DNA of 9,907 bases, from positions 1 through 9,907 of the forward strand of contig WRML01000052.1 of NCBI GenBank assembly GCA_009777165.1, given 5' to 3'. Of the stretch, positions 1 to 7,014 are shown in pieces. Positions within the stretch are counted from its first letter, which is position 1. Each line of letters starts with the position of its first letter. The notes beneath the pieces were generated by a model. It did not search any database and had not been told where the DNA came from. It was given only the letters and a program-made list of their open reading frames with translations. The stretch is from Kiritimatiellota bacterium. Lineage in GTDB: Bacteria > Verrucomicrobiota > Kiritimatiellia > RFP12 > UBA1067. The position numbers were made by a program, and so were the translations under genes.

Positions 1-82
1 GTTCCTTCCCCCCCCTTGTGTCCCCGAAATCCCTTAGGTCCCCTCTCGCGTGTCAAACGGGTACACGATTCCCGGAAATACC
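1..82. other. Left flank, no gene seen
   Basis: C-rich sequence downstream of the LRR protein gene, including eight C (8-15). A weak dyad CGTGT...ACACG occurs at about 50-68 without a T-run. CCCCCCCTTGT also occurs at the right end of the window (9878 onward), but a homopolymer-based match this short means little. Confidence 0.5.
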
Positions 83-1573
83 CTAATTCAGCACCCTCAC
101 GGCGAAGAAGAGGCGGTCGGTATTGAGGTCGGCACCTTTGAAGAGTTTTAAGGGCAGCATGGCGCTGTCAAGGGTTCCGCGGGTAATGTAGAGATTTGCT
201 TCCACACCCTCCACGAACGCGGCCCACGCCTCGGGGGGGGCGGCGAGGTCGTCGGTGACATAGACGGCGTAGGCGTTGCACTTGACCGGGGGCCATGTCA
301 GGGTCACGTCGCCACCGATGTCCACGGTGATGGAGCCGATGAGGACCCCCTCGCCGAGGAAACCGATCGGGGCCCATTGCGCGACCATCCCCACCCTGCC
401 GGAGACCGCCAGGTTGAGGACGGTGACGCCGTCCCTGTAGATGTGGTTGTCGGCGGCGCACAGCCATCCCGCGAACGTGTGGCCAGGATAGACGTAGGCG
501 TTGGGGAGCAGCGCCGTCAGCGTGTCGTAGGTGACATCCTGGGTGTACCGACTGGGGTTGTAGGGCAAAGCGTCGCCCGGGGCGAACGCCAGCCTGTAGG
601 TGTTCGCGGTCCATTGCGCGACGAGGGTGTGGTTGGTGGTGGCAGTCACAATCGAGGCGGCGGTGACGGTCGCGTCGTCGAGCGTCCAGTCGGCGGTGTA
701 GCCCGGCTTCGCCGCCTCGGGCAGGGTACCGTAGGGTTCGCCTTGGATGGCGGCCTGGACAGAGAAGGGGCCGTTCGTCGCGCCGTTGCCGTCAAAGGAC
801 ACGACGAGCGTCGAGCAGCGGATGGGGTATCCCTGCCAAATCGCGGCGCCCGTGGTGGAGAGCGTGTTGGCGGGGCTCACATACGGGTCCCACGATTGGG
901 CATTCGCCGCCGCAACGTAGGAGGTGACGGTCGTTGACGAGAAATAATGGTATGCCCCGACGGATGCGGGATAGCCGCCCGAGTAGCGGACCGCTTTCAG
1001 CGGGGGGTTGTCAGCGAAGACGTAATCCCCGAAGCTGACCCCCTCCGATGGCGTGAAGATTTCCGTAAAGGTGTTGAAGCTGAACGCGTCGTTCCCGATG
1101 TTCGTCACGGTGTCGGGGATGATCAACGTGCCCGTGAAACCGCACCACTGGAAGGCGTGAACCCCGATGTTGGTAACGGCGTTGGGGAGGGTCAACCCGC
1201 CCGTGAGCGCGGGACAGTCGTTGAAGGCGTAGTCCCCGATGTTCGTCAACGAGTCCGGCAGGGTGAGGCTGTCCGCCTTGTCGCGGTGTGTGCCGAGGAT
1301 GCCGCCCGCCTGGTTCACGCCATTGATGCCGACGATTTTGTAGTCCTCGGTAAACGAGCTTCCGAGGGGCAGGGCAAGGCCTGTGACGTAGGGCGGCGAA
1401 CCGATGCATTTCGTGAGCGTGAGCTCGTTGCCGTTCTCGACCGACACCTCGAATACCCAGCCGGAGTTCTGAATGGTCGGCTGGGGCCCGTCCACGAAGA
1501 CCCACTGCTGGGCGTTCGCTGCGCCCACCGCCAAGAAGGCGGCGGTAATCATAATGTGCGTACCGTTTTTCAT
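83..1573 (-). CDS. Secreted BspA-like leucine-rich-repeat protein with InlB-type B-repeats
   Basis: Probable secreted or surface protein of 496 residues; role unknown, by family perhaps adhesion or host/substrate contact. The frame is open to 1702, but I place the start at 1573: from there a signal peptide begins (MKNGTHIMITAAFLAVGAANA, cleavage before QQW), and the upstream extension lacks export character. Residues about 100-190 hold BspA-type (LRR_5) repeats with the recurring pattern LPDSLTNIGDYAF / LPNAVTNIGVHAF / IPDTVTNIGNDAF. Residues about 255-321 and 325-401 are two InlB/Listeria-Bacteroides B-repeats, with the hallmarks VSFDGNGA, KPGYTADW, LVAQW, then HTFAGW and MVAQW. The C-terminal 85 residues start with a fibronectin-like strand pattern (VTLTWPPV, YAVYVTDDL) common at the ends of secreted proteins in this lineage. 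A run of eight G (233-240) lies in the gene. Domain assignment is firm by motif; function is inferred only. Confidence 0.88.
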   Translation of the reverse strand: MKNGTHIMITAAFLAVGAANAQQWVFVDGPQPTIQNSGWVFEVSVENGNELTLTKCIGSPPYVTGLALPLGSSFTEDYKIVGINGVNQAGGILGTHRDKADSLTLPDSLTNIGDYAFNDCPALTGGLTLPNAVTNIGVHAFQWCGFTGTLIIPDTVTNIGNDAFSFNTFTEIFTPSEGVSFGDYVFADNPPLKAVRYSGGYPASVGAYHYFSSTTVTSYVAAANAQSWDPYVSPANTLSTTGAAIWQGYPIRCSTLVVSFDGNGATNGPFSVQAAIQGEPYGTLPEAAKPGYTADWTLDDATVTAASIVTATTNHTLVAQWTANTYRLAFAPGDALPYNPSRYTQDVTYDTLTALLPNAYVYPGHTFAGWLCAADNHIYRDGVTVLNLAVSGRVGMVAQWAPIGFLGEGVLIGSITVDIGGDVTLTWPPVKCNAYAVYVTDDLAAPPEAWAAFVEGVEANLYITRGTLDSAMLPLKLFKGADLNTDRLFFAVRVLN

Positions 1574-1615
1574 TTTGTTTCCGTGTGTTGAGGATGTTCC
1601 TGTTTGAATGTCATC

Positions 1616-1644
1616 ACAATACCAAACGCCGCGCGGAAGCACAA
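1616..1644 (-). promoter_or_regulatory. Candidate promoter for the LRR protein gene
   Basis: On the minus strand TTGTGC (1639-1644) and TATTGT (1616-1621) are separated by 17 nt. The -10 is preceded by TGG, an extended -10 (TGnTATTGT). It would start transcription roughly 35 nt upstream of the ATG at 1573. The -35 matches only the first three consensus bases, so the call rests on spacing, the extended -10 and position. Confidence 0.4.
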
Positions 1645-1729
1645 CAAATTTCGCACTAAAATTTTTAGAAACTCCGGCGATTAGAAACGCCTTCCCTTTC
1701 AATGGCGCTTAGGGTAAAATAAGTTCCAT

Positions 1730-1737
1730 AAGGAGGT
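1730..1737 (+). promoter_or_regulatory. Strong Shine-Dalgarno for the 129-aa membrane protein gene
   Basis: AAGGAGGT, a perfect anti-16S match, lies 8 nt before the ATG at 1746. It is the best ribosome binding site in the window and fixes the start of this otherwise unrecognised small gene. A weak TAAAAT (1715-1720) upstream could be a -10, but no convincing -35 accompanies it. Confidence 0.85.
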
Positions 1738-1745
1738 ATTGCATC

Positions 1746-2135
1746 ATGAGAAAATGGCTATCACCATTTATCGTCTGGTTACTTTTGCTGTTTTGGATGG
1801 CGTTTTTTCTTAACGGCGCATTTCACTGTTGGCTACGTGATAATGGCAAATTTTTTCTAACACCCTTTTGTGTTGGCGTCGCATTCTGCTTGCCGACACA
1901 ATATGTACGACACCAGCTACGCAAAAAACACGAGGAGACACAAGCGAAAGAAAAAATCCGCAACACAATCGAAAAGTTAGAAAAAAAACAGAAAATTGTC
2001 CGCCGCCCCGGAAAGTACCGTCCGAAAAATTGGGCATCAAAATGGATTGTTTATTCCAACAATATTCCTTCTCCCCGAAAACGTTATCAGATGGGAGGAG
2101 AGCTTCCCCCCATCCCGAGGATAAACGACGAGTGA
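1746..2135 (+). CDS. Small AT-rich two-helix membrane protein, unrecognised
   Basis: I do not recognise a family. The 129-residue product has two predicted membrane segments (about residues 7-26, rich in W, L and F, and about 36-51). A lysine/arginine/glutamate-rich stretch at about 58-84 (QLRKKHEE, EKIRNTIEKLEKKQK) follows that could form a short coiled coil. The tail is basic and proline-containing. Positive charge after helix 2 suggests both ends face the cytoplasm. The strong Shine-Dalgarno supports real translation. Base and codon use differ sharply from the neighbours: A/T at third positions is common, whereas flanking genes prefer G/C. That suggests recent acquisition or relaxed selection. 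It is divergent from the LRR protein gene and convergent with the HzsA-related gene, so it is probably monocistronic. Confidence 0.72.
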   Translation: MRKWLSPFIVWLLLLFWMAFFLNGAFHCWLRDNGKFFLTPFCVGVAFCLPTQYVRHQLRKKHEETQAKEKIRNTIEKLEKKQKIVRRPGKYRPKNWASKWIVYSNNIPSPRKRYQMGGELPPIPRINDE

Positions 2136-2170
2136 GGCAGGATATCACCAATTCAGTGTATCCAAAAAAC

Positions 2171-2194
2171 CTCCGTATCTCTGCGCCTCTGTGA
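2171..2194. repeat. Octamer word-repeat tract (three units) in the convergent gap
   Basis: Three consecutive degenerate 8-nt words: CTCCGTAT, CTCTGCGC and CTCTGTGA, flanked by AAAAAA on both sides. They sit between the ends of the convergent genes, 8 nt beyond the stop codon of the HzsA-related gene. Similar CTCTGCG-type words are, from memory, dispersed in many bacterial draft genomes. With only three units the periodicity is weaker than in the other tracts here. Confidence 0.5.
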
Positions 2195-2202
2195 GAAAAA
2201 AT

Positions 2203-5200
2203 TCACTGCAGGATTGCGCGGACGATCTCGCCGCGTCGCTGGGATTCGATGTTCTCGTAGGTGCCGTAGAAGTCGGAGTTGCAGTCGAGCCAGAGCGTGA
2301 TGCGGCGCATCTCTTCGGGGGTCAGCTTTACGTCCTTATGCCCTTTCGCCAGATGCTTGTAGAGCGGCGAGGCGATTGCGCCGAATTTACCGGGGTACGT
2401 CTTCGACTCCACAAATGACCCGCCGCCGTCGTAATAGAACGCGTAGGGGCGGAGACTGCGGTAGGAGGGGGTCCACGGCTCGTTGTCAGGCTTGCCGGAG
2501 AGGTTTGGAAGTTTAGAAGTAGAGGAGTCGAGAAGTTTAGAGTTTGCAACTTCTGGATTTTTGGATTTCTCAATTTCTCGATTTTTTCCGTCGTGGCACT
2601 CGACGCAGTGCTTGTCTAGCACGGGCTGGACGAGGCGGACGAAGCTGAACGGGTTGGTGCCGTCGGGTTCGGGTTTGAGAACGGAGGGGGGGCGCTGCGA
2701 CGCGATCGTCGTGCGCGGGACGGTGGGCGCGGCGCGGCGGTTCTCGTGGCACCCCACGCAACTGAAGTTCTCGTGCGGCGCGATGTACACATCGGAGCGC
2801 ATGGACTGCACGGCCTTGCCCTCCGCATCGAGCGCCTGGAAGAGGACAGGGATGTACGGCGGCAGGAAGAAGTTTACGCTGCCGTCCGCTTCGACTGGGA
2901 CCGTGCCTAGCACAGCGCGGGCGTTCTTCTCCGTGCCGTACCCGATGGCGGGGTTGTTGCGGCCGGGCGTGGACTTGGGCAGAATCTGGATGACGCGCAG
3001 GGCCGTGACTTTCGTGTTCTCGGGCCAGGCGTGGCGGCTCTCGTAGATGTTCATGATGGAGACGACACCGGGGGGTGCGCTCAACTGCCCGTCCGCTTGG
3101 GCGGCGGCGAGCATGTGGGCACGGTCGTAGTTGGCGCGGGGCTGGCCCTGCGCGACCTTGTACGGCTGGACCGTCTCCTGCACGACGGGGGGGACGGGAC
3201 GGGCCTTGAGCGGGAACGGACTCTGGCTGGCGATGGCGGGGTTACGGTAGAGCAGCTCGATGTTGCCGAACGCGTCGAGCAGGTAGAGACCGTAGTTCTC
3301 GACGGAGTCGGGCGCGTTCTCGTCCGGGTAGCCGAACGCGCAGAGGTAGTAGTCCTCGCCGAGGGGGTACGGCGTGGCGTAGGAGGCCTCGCGGCAGAAG
3401 TAGCCGTACTCGGACTCGGGCAGACGCTCGTCGGGCGTGATCATCTTGACGGGGGCCATGGCGTCGTCGTCCTCGACGTCGGGGTCCACCAGCACGAGCG
3501 AGCCGTAGGTCTGGCCGTGGTGCGCGGTGCCAACGGCGACCATCTTGCGCGAGCCGGGGATCGCGCGAATGTCCATCTCCATGCACGGGCGGTCCTCCCA
3601 CTTCCTCGGGTAGTTACCGTGGACGGCGAGGGCATTGCGGCCGTCGGGCGTGGTCGTCCACGGGTGATGCGCCTGGAAGAAACCGCGGTCCACGTAGTCC
3701 CAGCGCGTATAGACAATCATGCCGTCGTTGAGGACGCTCGGCTGCCACTCGCAGGTCTCGTGATGGCTGATGCGCTCCATCCCGCTGCCATCGGCATTCA
3801 TGCGGTGGAGCGTGTAGGTGAACCACGGCGCGCCGCCGTTCGCCGTCATGTGGCAACGCCCGAACCCCCCCCGGCGGTCGGAGATGAACGCGATTTTCCC
3901 GTTCGGCAGGAAGCAGGGGTCGAAGTCGTTGAACACGCCGCGCGTGAGCTGGCGCAGGCCCGAGCCGTCCACGCCCACGCTGTAGATGTGCCACGCGTTC
4001 TCCTCCGTGAATGAGCACTTCAGCCCGCTGTAGTTGTACATGTCATCCGTATCCTCCGCCGCGCGTTTCTGCGGGGCGTACCCGGCGGCCTGCGTGTATG
4101 CGAACAAAATCTGCTTGCCGTCGAACGAAAGCTCGGGCGACAGGTACGCCCCGTCGGGCAGGCCCGCGCCGACGACGTTCTTGGCGACGGGCCGCGTGCC
4201 GAACGCGTCCTCTAGGATGAACAGCCCCTCCCCTTTCGTCGCATGGATACCGTAATACTGCCCCGCCATGTGGTCGCCGCCAAGCTCACCGCGCCCGTTC
4301 TTCTTGTGCGCGACGAAAACAATCTTGTCGAAATCCAGCAACGGGTTTGAGAACGCGACGGCGCGGCGCAGGTTACAGGCTTTCAAGTAGAGCACGAGCC
4401 TGTCGCCCCCCTGACGCTGAAGCGCGTCCAGCTCCGCCTTGAGCGGCGACTTCAGCGCATCGCACAACACCCGCGTCCTGCGCATGACGACATCCGCCGG
4501 ATCCTTGTCGTCGGGATGGAACAACGCGGCGGCGTTATGCGTGTGCTCGGGGACGGCGAACTTGCTCTTGGGAATCCGCCCCGTGAGCAGACCGTCGAGG
4601 CGGCCGTACTGCATCATTGCCTCCTCCAGTAGCTCGATCTCGCGCGGCTGGTCCGGGAAGTCGCGGCGGAGGAGCGCGAGCGTCTGCTTCAACGCAGCCG
4701 CCTTACCCGACAGGCTGAACGCGAACGCCCACGGCTGGTCCCCCTGACAGATCTTCAGCAGCAACTGATTCTTCCCCGCCTTCAGCGGCAACATGATTTT
4801 CTCCTCGCCGATCTTGCAGGAACGCAGAACATTCTTCGAGAAAATCTTCTGCCCGTTCACCCAGACGGTCAGCGTGTCGTCGCTCCCCATCTCCGACAGC
4901 ACCTGCAAATCGGCGGGCGACGTGATCTCGCGATAGACATACGCGCAGACGAAATCATTCACCTCGAAGATGCGCAGGTCATTCACGACACCATCCTTGA
5001 AATGATCCTTCTGCTGCCAGCGGACGCGCTTCCCGTCCACACCCTCGTACTCCGCATTCAGGTCAATCTCCTTTTCGGGCGGGTACGCGACATCGAACCC
5101 CTTGTTGCCCTTCTCATTCGGGAACGGCCCGATCACGTGCCACGGCCCGCACGCGAACGTGTTGTCCGCCGCCGCCACGGGATACGACGCCAGGAACGTC

Positions 5201-5295
5201 TCCACCGGCGACGCGCCTTTCTGATACCACGCCGGATCCTGCGCGAACAGCGAGACGCACACACACGCAAACAAACAAACAACACAGTTTTTCAT
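2203..5295 (-). CDS. HzsA-related secreted di-haem c-type protein
   Basis: A 1030-residue exported protein resembling the alpha subunit of anammox hydrazine synthase in fold, but belonging to the broad HzsA-related family of unknown reaction found in PVC bacteria. The start at 5295 gives a signal peptide (MKNCVVCLFACVCVSLFAQ); eight upstream residues in frame are not needed. Residues about 25-195 look like a jelly-roll domain (TVWVNGQKIFS, AGKNQLLLKICQG). About 320-700 is a beta-propeller with TolB/WD40-like blades (YLSPELSFDGKQILFAY, HIYSVGVDGSGLRQLT, GKIAFISDRRGG, LHRMNADGSGMERIS). About 780-1030 is a cytochrome-type region with two CXXCH haem motifs, CVGCH (846-850) and CVECH (897-901). 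About 25 low-complexity residues (906-930) follow the second haem site and are encoded by an octamer repeat tract. Periplasmic redox or carbohydrate-linked roles are both possible; no hydrazine synthase beta/gamma genes are adjacent. Confidence 0.9.
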   Translation of the reverse strand: MKNCVVCLFACVCVSLFAQDPAWYQKGASPVETFLASYPVAAADNTFACGPWHVIGPFPNEKGNKGFDVAYPPEKEIDLNAEYEGVDGKRVRWQQKDHFKDGVVNDLRIFEVNDFVCAYVYREITSPADLQVLSEMGSDDTLTVWVNGQKIFSKNVLRSCKIGEEKIMLPLKAGKNQLLLKICQGDQPWAFAFSLSGKAAALKQTLALLRRDFPDQPREIELLEEAMMQYGRLDGLLTGRIPKSKFAVPEHTHNAAALFHPDDKDPADVVMRRTRVLCDALKSPLKAELDALQRQGGDRLVLYLKACNLRRAVAFSNPLLDFDKIVFVAHKKNGRGELGGDHMAGQYYGIHATKGEGLFILEDAFGTRPVAKNVVGAGLPDGAYLSPELSFDGKQILFAYTQAAGYAPQKRAAEDTDDMYNYSGLKCSFTEENAWHIYSVGVDGSGLRQLTRGVFNDFDPCFLPNGKIAFISDRRGGFGRCHMTANGGAPWFTYTLHRMNADGSGMERISHHETCEWQPSVLNDGMIVYTRWDYVDRGFFQAHHPWTTTPDGRNALAVHGNYPRKWEDRPCMEMDIRAIPGSRKMVAVGTAHHGQTYGSLVLVDPDVEDDDAMAPVKMITPDERLPESEYGYFCREASYATPYPLGEDYYLCAFGYPDENAPDSVENYGLYLLDAFGNIELLYRNPAIASQSPFPLKARPVPPVVQETVQPYKVAQGQPRANYDRAHMLAAAQADGQLSAPPGVVSIMNIYESRHAWPENTKVTALRVIQILPKSTPGRNNPAIGYGTEKNARAVLGTVPVEADGSVNFFLPPYIPVLFQALDAEGKAVQSMRSDVYIAPHENFSCVGCHENRRAAPTVPRTTIASQRPPSVLKPEPDGTNPFSFVRLVQPVLDKHCVECHDGKNREIEKSKNPEVANSKLLDSSTSKLPNLSGKPDNEPWTPSYRSLRPYAFYYDGGGSFVESKTYPGKFGAIASPLYKHLAKGHKDVKLTPEEMRRITLWLDCNSDFYGTYENIESQRRGEIVRAILQ
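2498..2585 (-). repeat. Octamer word-repeat tract inside the HzsA-related gene
   Basis: Read on the coding (minus) strand, the tract divides into eleven consecutive 8-nt words: AAAATCGA, GAAATTGA, GAAATCCA, AAAATCCA, GAAGTTGC, AAACTCTA, AACTTCTC, GACTCCTC, TACTTCTA, AACTTCCA, AACCTCTC. Position 2 is always A and position 1 almost always a purine. The composition is AT-rich inside a high-GC gene, and the two halves have opposite purine/pyrimidine bias. A stem AGAAGTT (2531-2537) / AACTTCT (2548-2554) is present. The tract stays open in the reading frame and encodes a K/S/N/E-rich linker between CHDGKN and NLSGKPDN. Confidence 0.75.
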
Positions 5296-5396
5296 CTTGT
5301 CCCTTTCAATGAACATCATTATTCAAACAGTTTCCCCTTTTTGGCGGAAATTTGCAATCCTTTTCCGAACGGGTGTTTTTTTTGCAAAACAGACGT

Positions 5397-5425
5397 TTGC
5401 CAAATGCCATACAATTTGATATTGT
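5397..5425 (+). promoter_or_regulatory. Promoter of the glycosyltransferase operon
   Basis: TTGCCA (5397-5402, five of six consensus bases) and TATTGT (5420-5425) are separated by 17 nt, with a TGA extended -10 immediately upstream. Transcription would start near 5432, leaving a leader of about 19 nt. This favours the ATG at 5451 over the in-frame TTG at 5439. The -10 has the same TGnTATTGT form as the candidate promoter of the LRR gene. Confidence 0.6.
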
Positions 5426-5430
5426 ACAAT
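5410..5430. promoter_or_regulatory. Overlapping palindromes over the -10 (possible operator)
   Basis: TACAAT (5410-5415) and ATTGTA (5421-5426) form an inverted repeat with a 5-nt spacer. ATTGTACAAT (5421-5430) is a perfect 10-bp palindrome sharing the second arm. Both cover the -10 and the expected transcription start. A third related dyad, CTGT-TGT-ACAG (5455-5465), lies just inside the coding sequence. The position fits a repressor site, but no regulator gene is in view and AT-rich DNA can produce such dyads by chance. Confidence 0.4.
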
Positions 5431-5450
5431 AATCTATTTTGGGGAATAAA

Positions 5451-6902
5451 ATGACTGTTGTACAGAATGATGTTGAACAGCGGTTGCGTGACAAGGAAGC
5501 GATACGCGCGGTTGATCCGTTGGAGTTGGCGCAGAAGCGCCCGGAGTGGAGTGCGTCGCGCCCGATGACAGCGGTACAGAAAATCATGACGCTCGTTGTC
5601 TTTGCGATCCTTATCGGGGCGGCATGTCTCTCACCCTTACTCACGGCGCAGGGGTTGATCGCCCTCTGCACGGTCTATTATGTGATTTTGACGTTCTATA
5701 AGTTTATCGTCATCCGCGCCTCAGTGTCGCCGACCGCGATCGTGCGTTTTTCTCCGGAGGACATCAAGGCGCAGGAGCCGCGCGAGTGGCCCATCTTTAC
5801 CATTCTGATCCCGATGTATAAGGAGCCGGAAGTCATCAAACAGATGCTCGCGGCGTTGAAGGCGATGGATTATCCTGATGATAAGAAGGACGTGCAGTTC
5901 CTTCTCGAGGCAGACGACACCCTCACGCTGGACGCGGCGCGTAAGCTCGATCTGCCCCCCAGTTTCCATGTCCGCGAGATTCCCGATTCATTCCCGCGCA
6001 CAAAGCCGAAAGCGTGTAACATCGGCCTGCATCTTGCGCGCGGCAAGTACCTGGTCATCTACGATGCCGAAGACCTGCCCGAGAAAGACCAGCTCAAAAA
6101 AGCGGTGATGGCATTCGAGGCGGTACCCGAGAATGTCGCCTGTATCCAGTCGCGGCTGAACTACTACAACCCCTTCCAAAACATTTTGACGCGCTGGTTC
6201 ACCGCCGAATATTCCGCGTGGTTCGACCTCCAGCTTCCGGGACTCGCCGCGCTCAACGCGGTCATCCCGCTGGGCGGCACATCCAACCATTTCAAGACGG
6301 ACATCCTTCAGCGGCTCATGGGCTGGGACGCGTACAACGTGACGGAGGACTGCGACCTCGGCGTGCGACTCGGCCGCGCAGGATACGCCACACGGATGCT
6401 GGAGACCACGACATGGGAAGAGGCGTGTAGTAGCCTTCCGTTTTGGATCAAGCAGCGGACGCGTTGGATCAAGGGTTACATCCAGACATGGTTTGTGCAT
6501 ATGCGGAATCCGTTCAAACTGTTCCGCGACCTTGGCGCGGTTAACTTCTTCCACTACCACATGCTTATCGGTGGTGTGATTTTCTCCGCGCTGGCGAACC
6601 CCATCTTCTGGACGATGGCGCTCATCTGGGTGATCTTCCGTCCGGAGGGTATCTCGCAACTCTTCCCCGGCCCGATCTTCGCGATGGGCGCAGGTTGCCT
6701 ATTCCTCGGCAACATCGTCTTCACCTACGTCCACATCGTGGGGAGTTGTAAGCGCCAGCGCGACAGCCTGATGTGGTGGTCGCTCCTGACCCCCATCTAC
6801 TGGATGATGATGAGCTACAGCGGCTGGCGGGCATTCATCCAATTCTTCCGCGCCCCGTTCGTCTGGGAGAAAACCCAGCACGGGCTGAATAAGAAGAATT
6901 AG
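5451..6902 (+). CDS. BcsA-like family 2 glycosyltransferase, membrane-bound
   Basis: A 483-residue processive-type GT2 that should transfer a sugar from a nucleotide-sugar donor to a growing polysaccharide at the inner membrane; the sugar cannot be told. Two N-terminal helices (about 43-62 and 67-88) precede the GT-A domain: nucleotide-binding strand FTILIPMYKE (116-125), LLEADD (151-156), KPKACN (185-190), metal-site YDAED (204-208), catalytic TED (298-300) and QRTRW (335-339), the Q-x-x-R-W signature. About four C-terminal helices follow (about 365-460), then VWEKTQHG (471-478), a tail motif recurrent in this subfamily. All expected catalytic residues are present. I chose ATG 5451 with GGGGAAT just upstream rather than TTG 5439. 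The next gene follows after 112 nt on the same strand. The last asparagine codon and the stop codon lie inside an inverted repeat. Confidence 0.9.
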   Translation: MTVVQNDVEQRLRDKEAIRAVDPLELAQKRPEWSASRPMTAVQKIMTLVVFAILIGAACLSPLLTAQGLIALCTVYYVILTFYKFIVIRASVSPTAIVRFSPEDIKAQEPREWPIFTILIPMYKEPEVIKQMLAALKAMDYPDDKKDVQFLLEADDTLTLDAARKLDLPPSFHVREIPDSFPRTKPKACNIGLHLARGKYLVIYDAEDLPEKDQLKKAVMAFEAVPENVACIQSRLNYYNPFQNILTRWFTAEYSAWFDLQLPGLAALNAVIPLGGTSNHFKTDILQRLMGWDAYNVTEDCDLGVRLGRAGYATRMLETTTWEEACSSLPFWIKQRTRWIKGYIQTWFVHMRNPFKLFRDLGAVNFFHYHMLIGGVIFSALANPIFWTMALIWVIFRPEGISQLFPGPIFAMGAGCLFLGNIVFTYVHIVGSCKRQRDSLMWWSLLTPIYWMMMSYSGWRAFIQFFRAPFVWEKTQHGLNKKN

Positions 6903-7010
6903 GAATTAGAAATCAGGAATTAGGAATGAAGAAAGGAAAGAGGAATGAGAAACAGGAGCGAATAGGGAAGGCACCAATGATTCCTAATTCCTAATTTCTA
7001 ATTCCTAATT
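6897..7010. repeat. Long inverted repeat of heptamer words filling the operon gap
   Basis: The left arm (6897-6927) and right arm (6980-7010) are 31 nt each and reverse complements at 30 of 31 positions, with a 52-nt purine-rich loop. Each arm is made of 7-nt words such as AATTAGG, AATTAGA, AATCAGG; the loop continues with degraded words (GGAATGA, GAAACAG). The left arm contains the glycosyltransferase TAG stop (6900-6902), and the right arm ends 4 nt before the next ATG (7015). In RNA it would form a very stable hairpin. It lacks the U-run placement of a normal terminator. Confidence 0.88.
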
Positions 7011-7014
7011 TATC

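Noticed and set aside
377..1591. Two plus-strand open frames opposite the LRR gene
   Set aside because: They are arginine/valine-rich shadows; the minus strand carries the signal peptide, LRR and B-repeats.
1574..1702. 43-residue N-terminal extension of the LRR protein
   Set aside because: It places the signal peptide internally and overlaps the candidate promoter; the internal ATG at 1573 is better.
3031..4014. Long plus-strand open frame (327 codons) opposite the HzsA-related gene
   Set aside because: Its V/R/G/A-rich translation is the antisense shadow of a high-GC gene with clear family motifs; it shows no domain and no ribosome binding site.
5296..5396. Minus-strand promoter for the HzsA-related gene
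   Set aside because: AATAAT near 5317 resembles a -10, but no -35 at suitable spacing was found, so it was not annotated.
5439..5450. TTG start for the glycosyltransferase giving four extra residues
   Set aside because: The predicted transcription start near 5432 leaves no room for a ribosome binding site, while ATG 5451 has GGGGAAT before it.
6897..7010. Intrinsic terminator between the glycosyltransferase and membrane-protein genes
   Set aside because: The stem is long and AT-rich with a 52-nt loop and no U-run after it; word-repeat origin explains it better.
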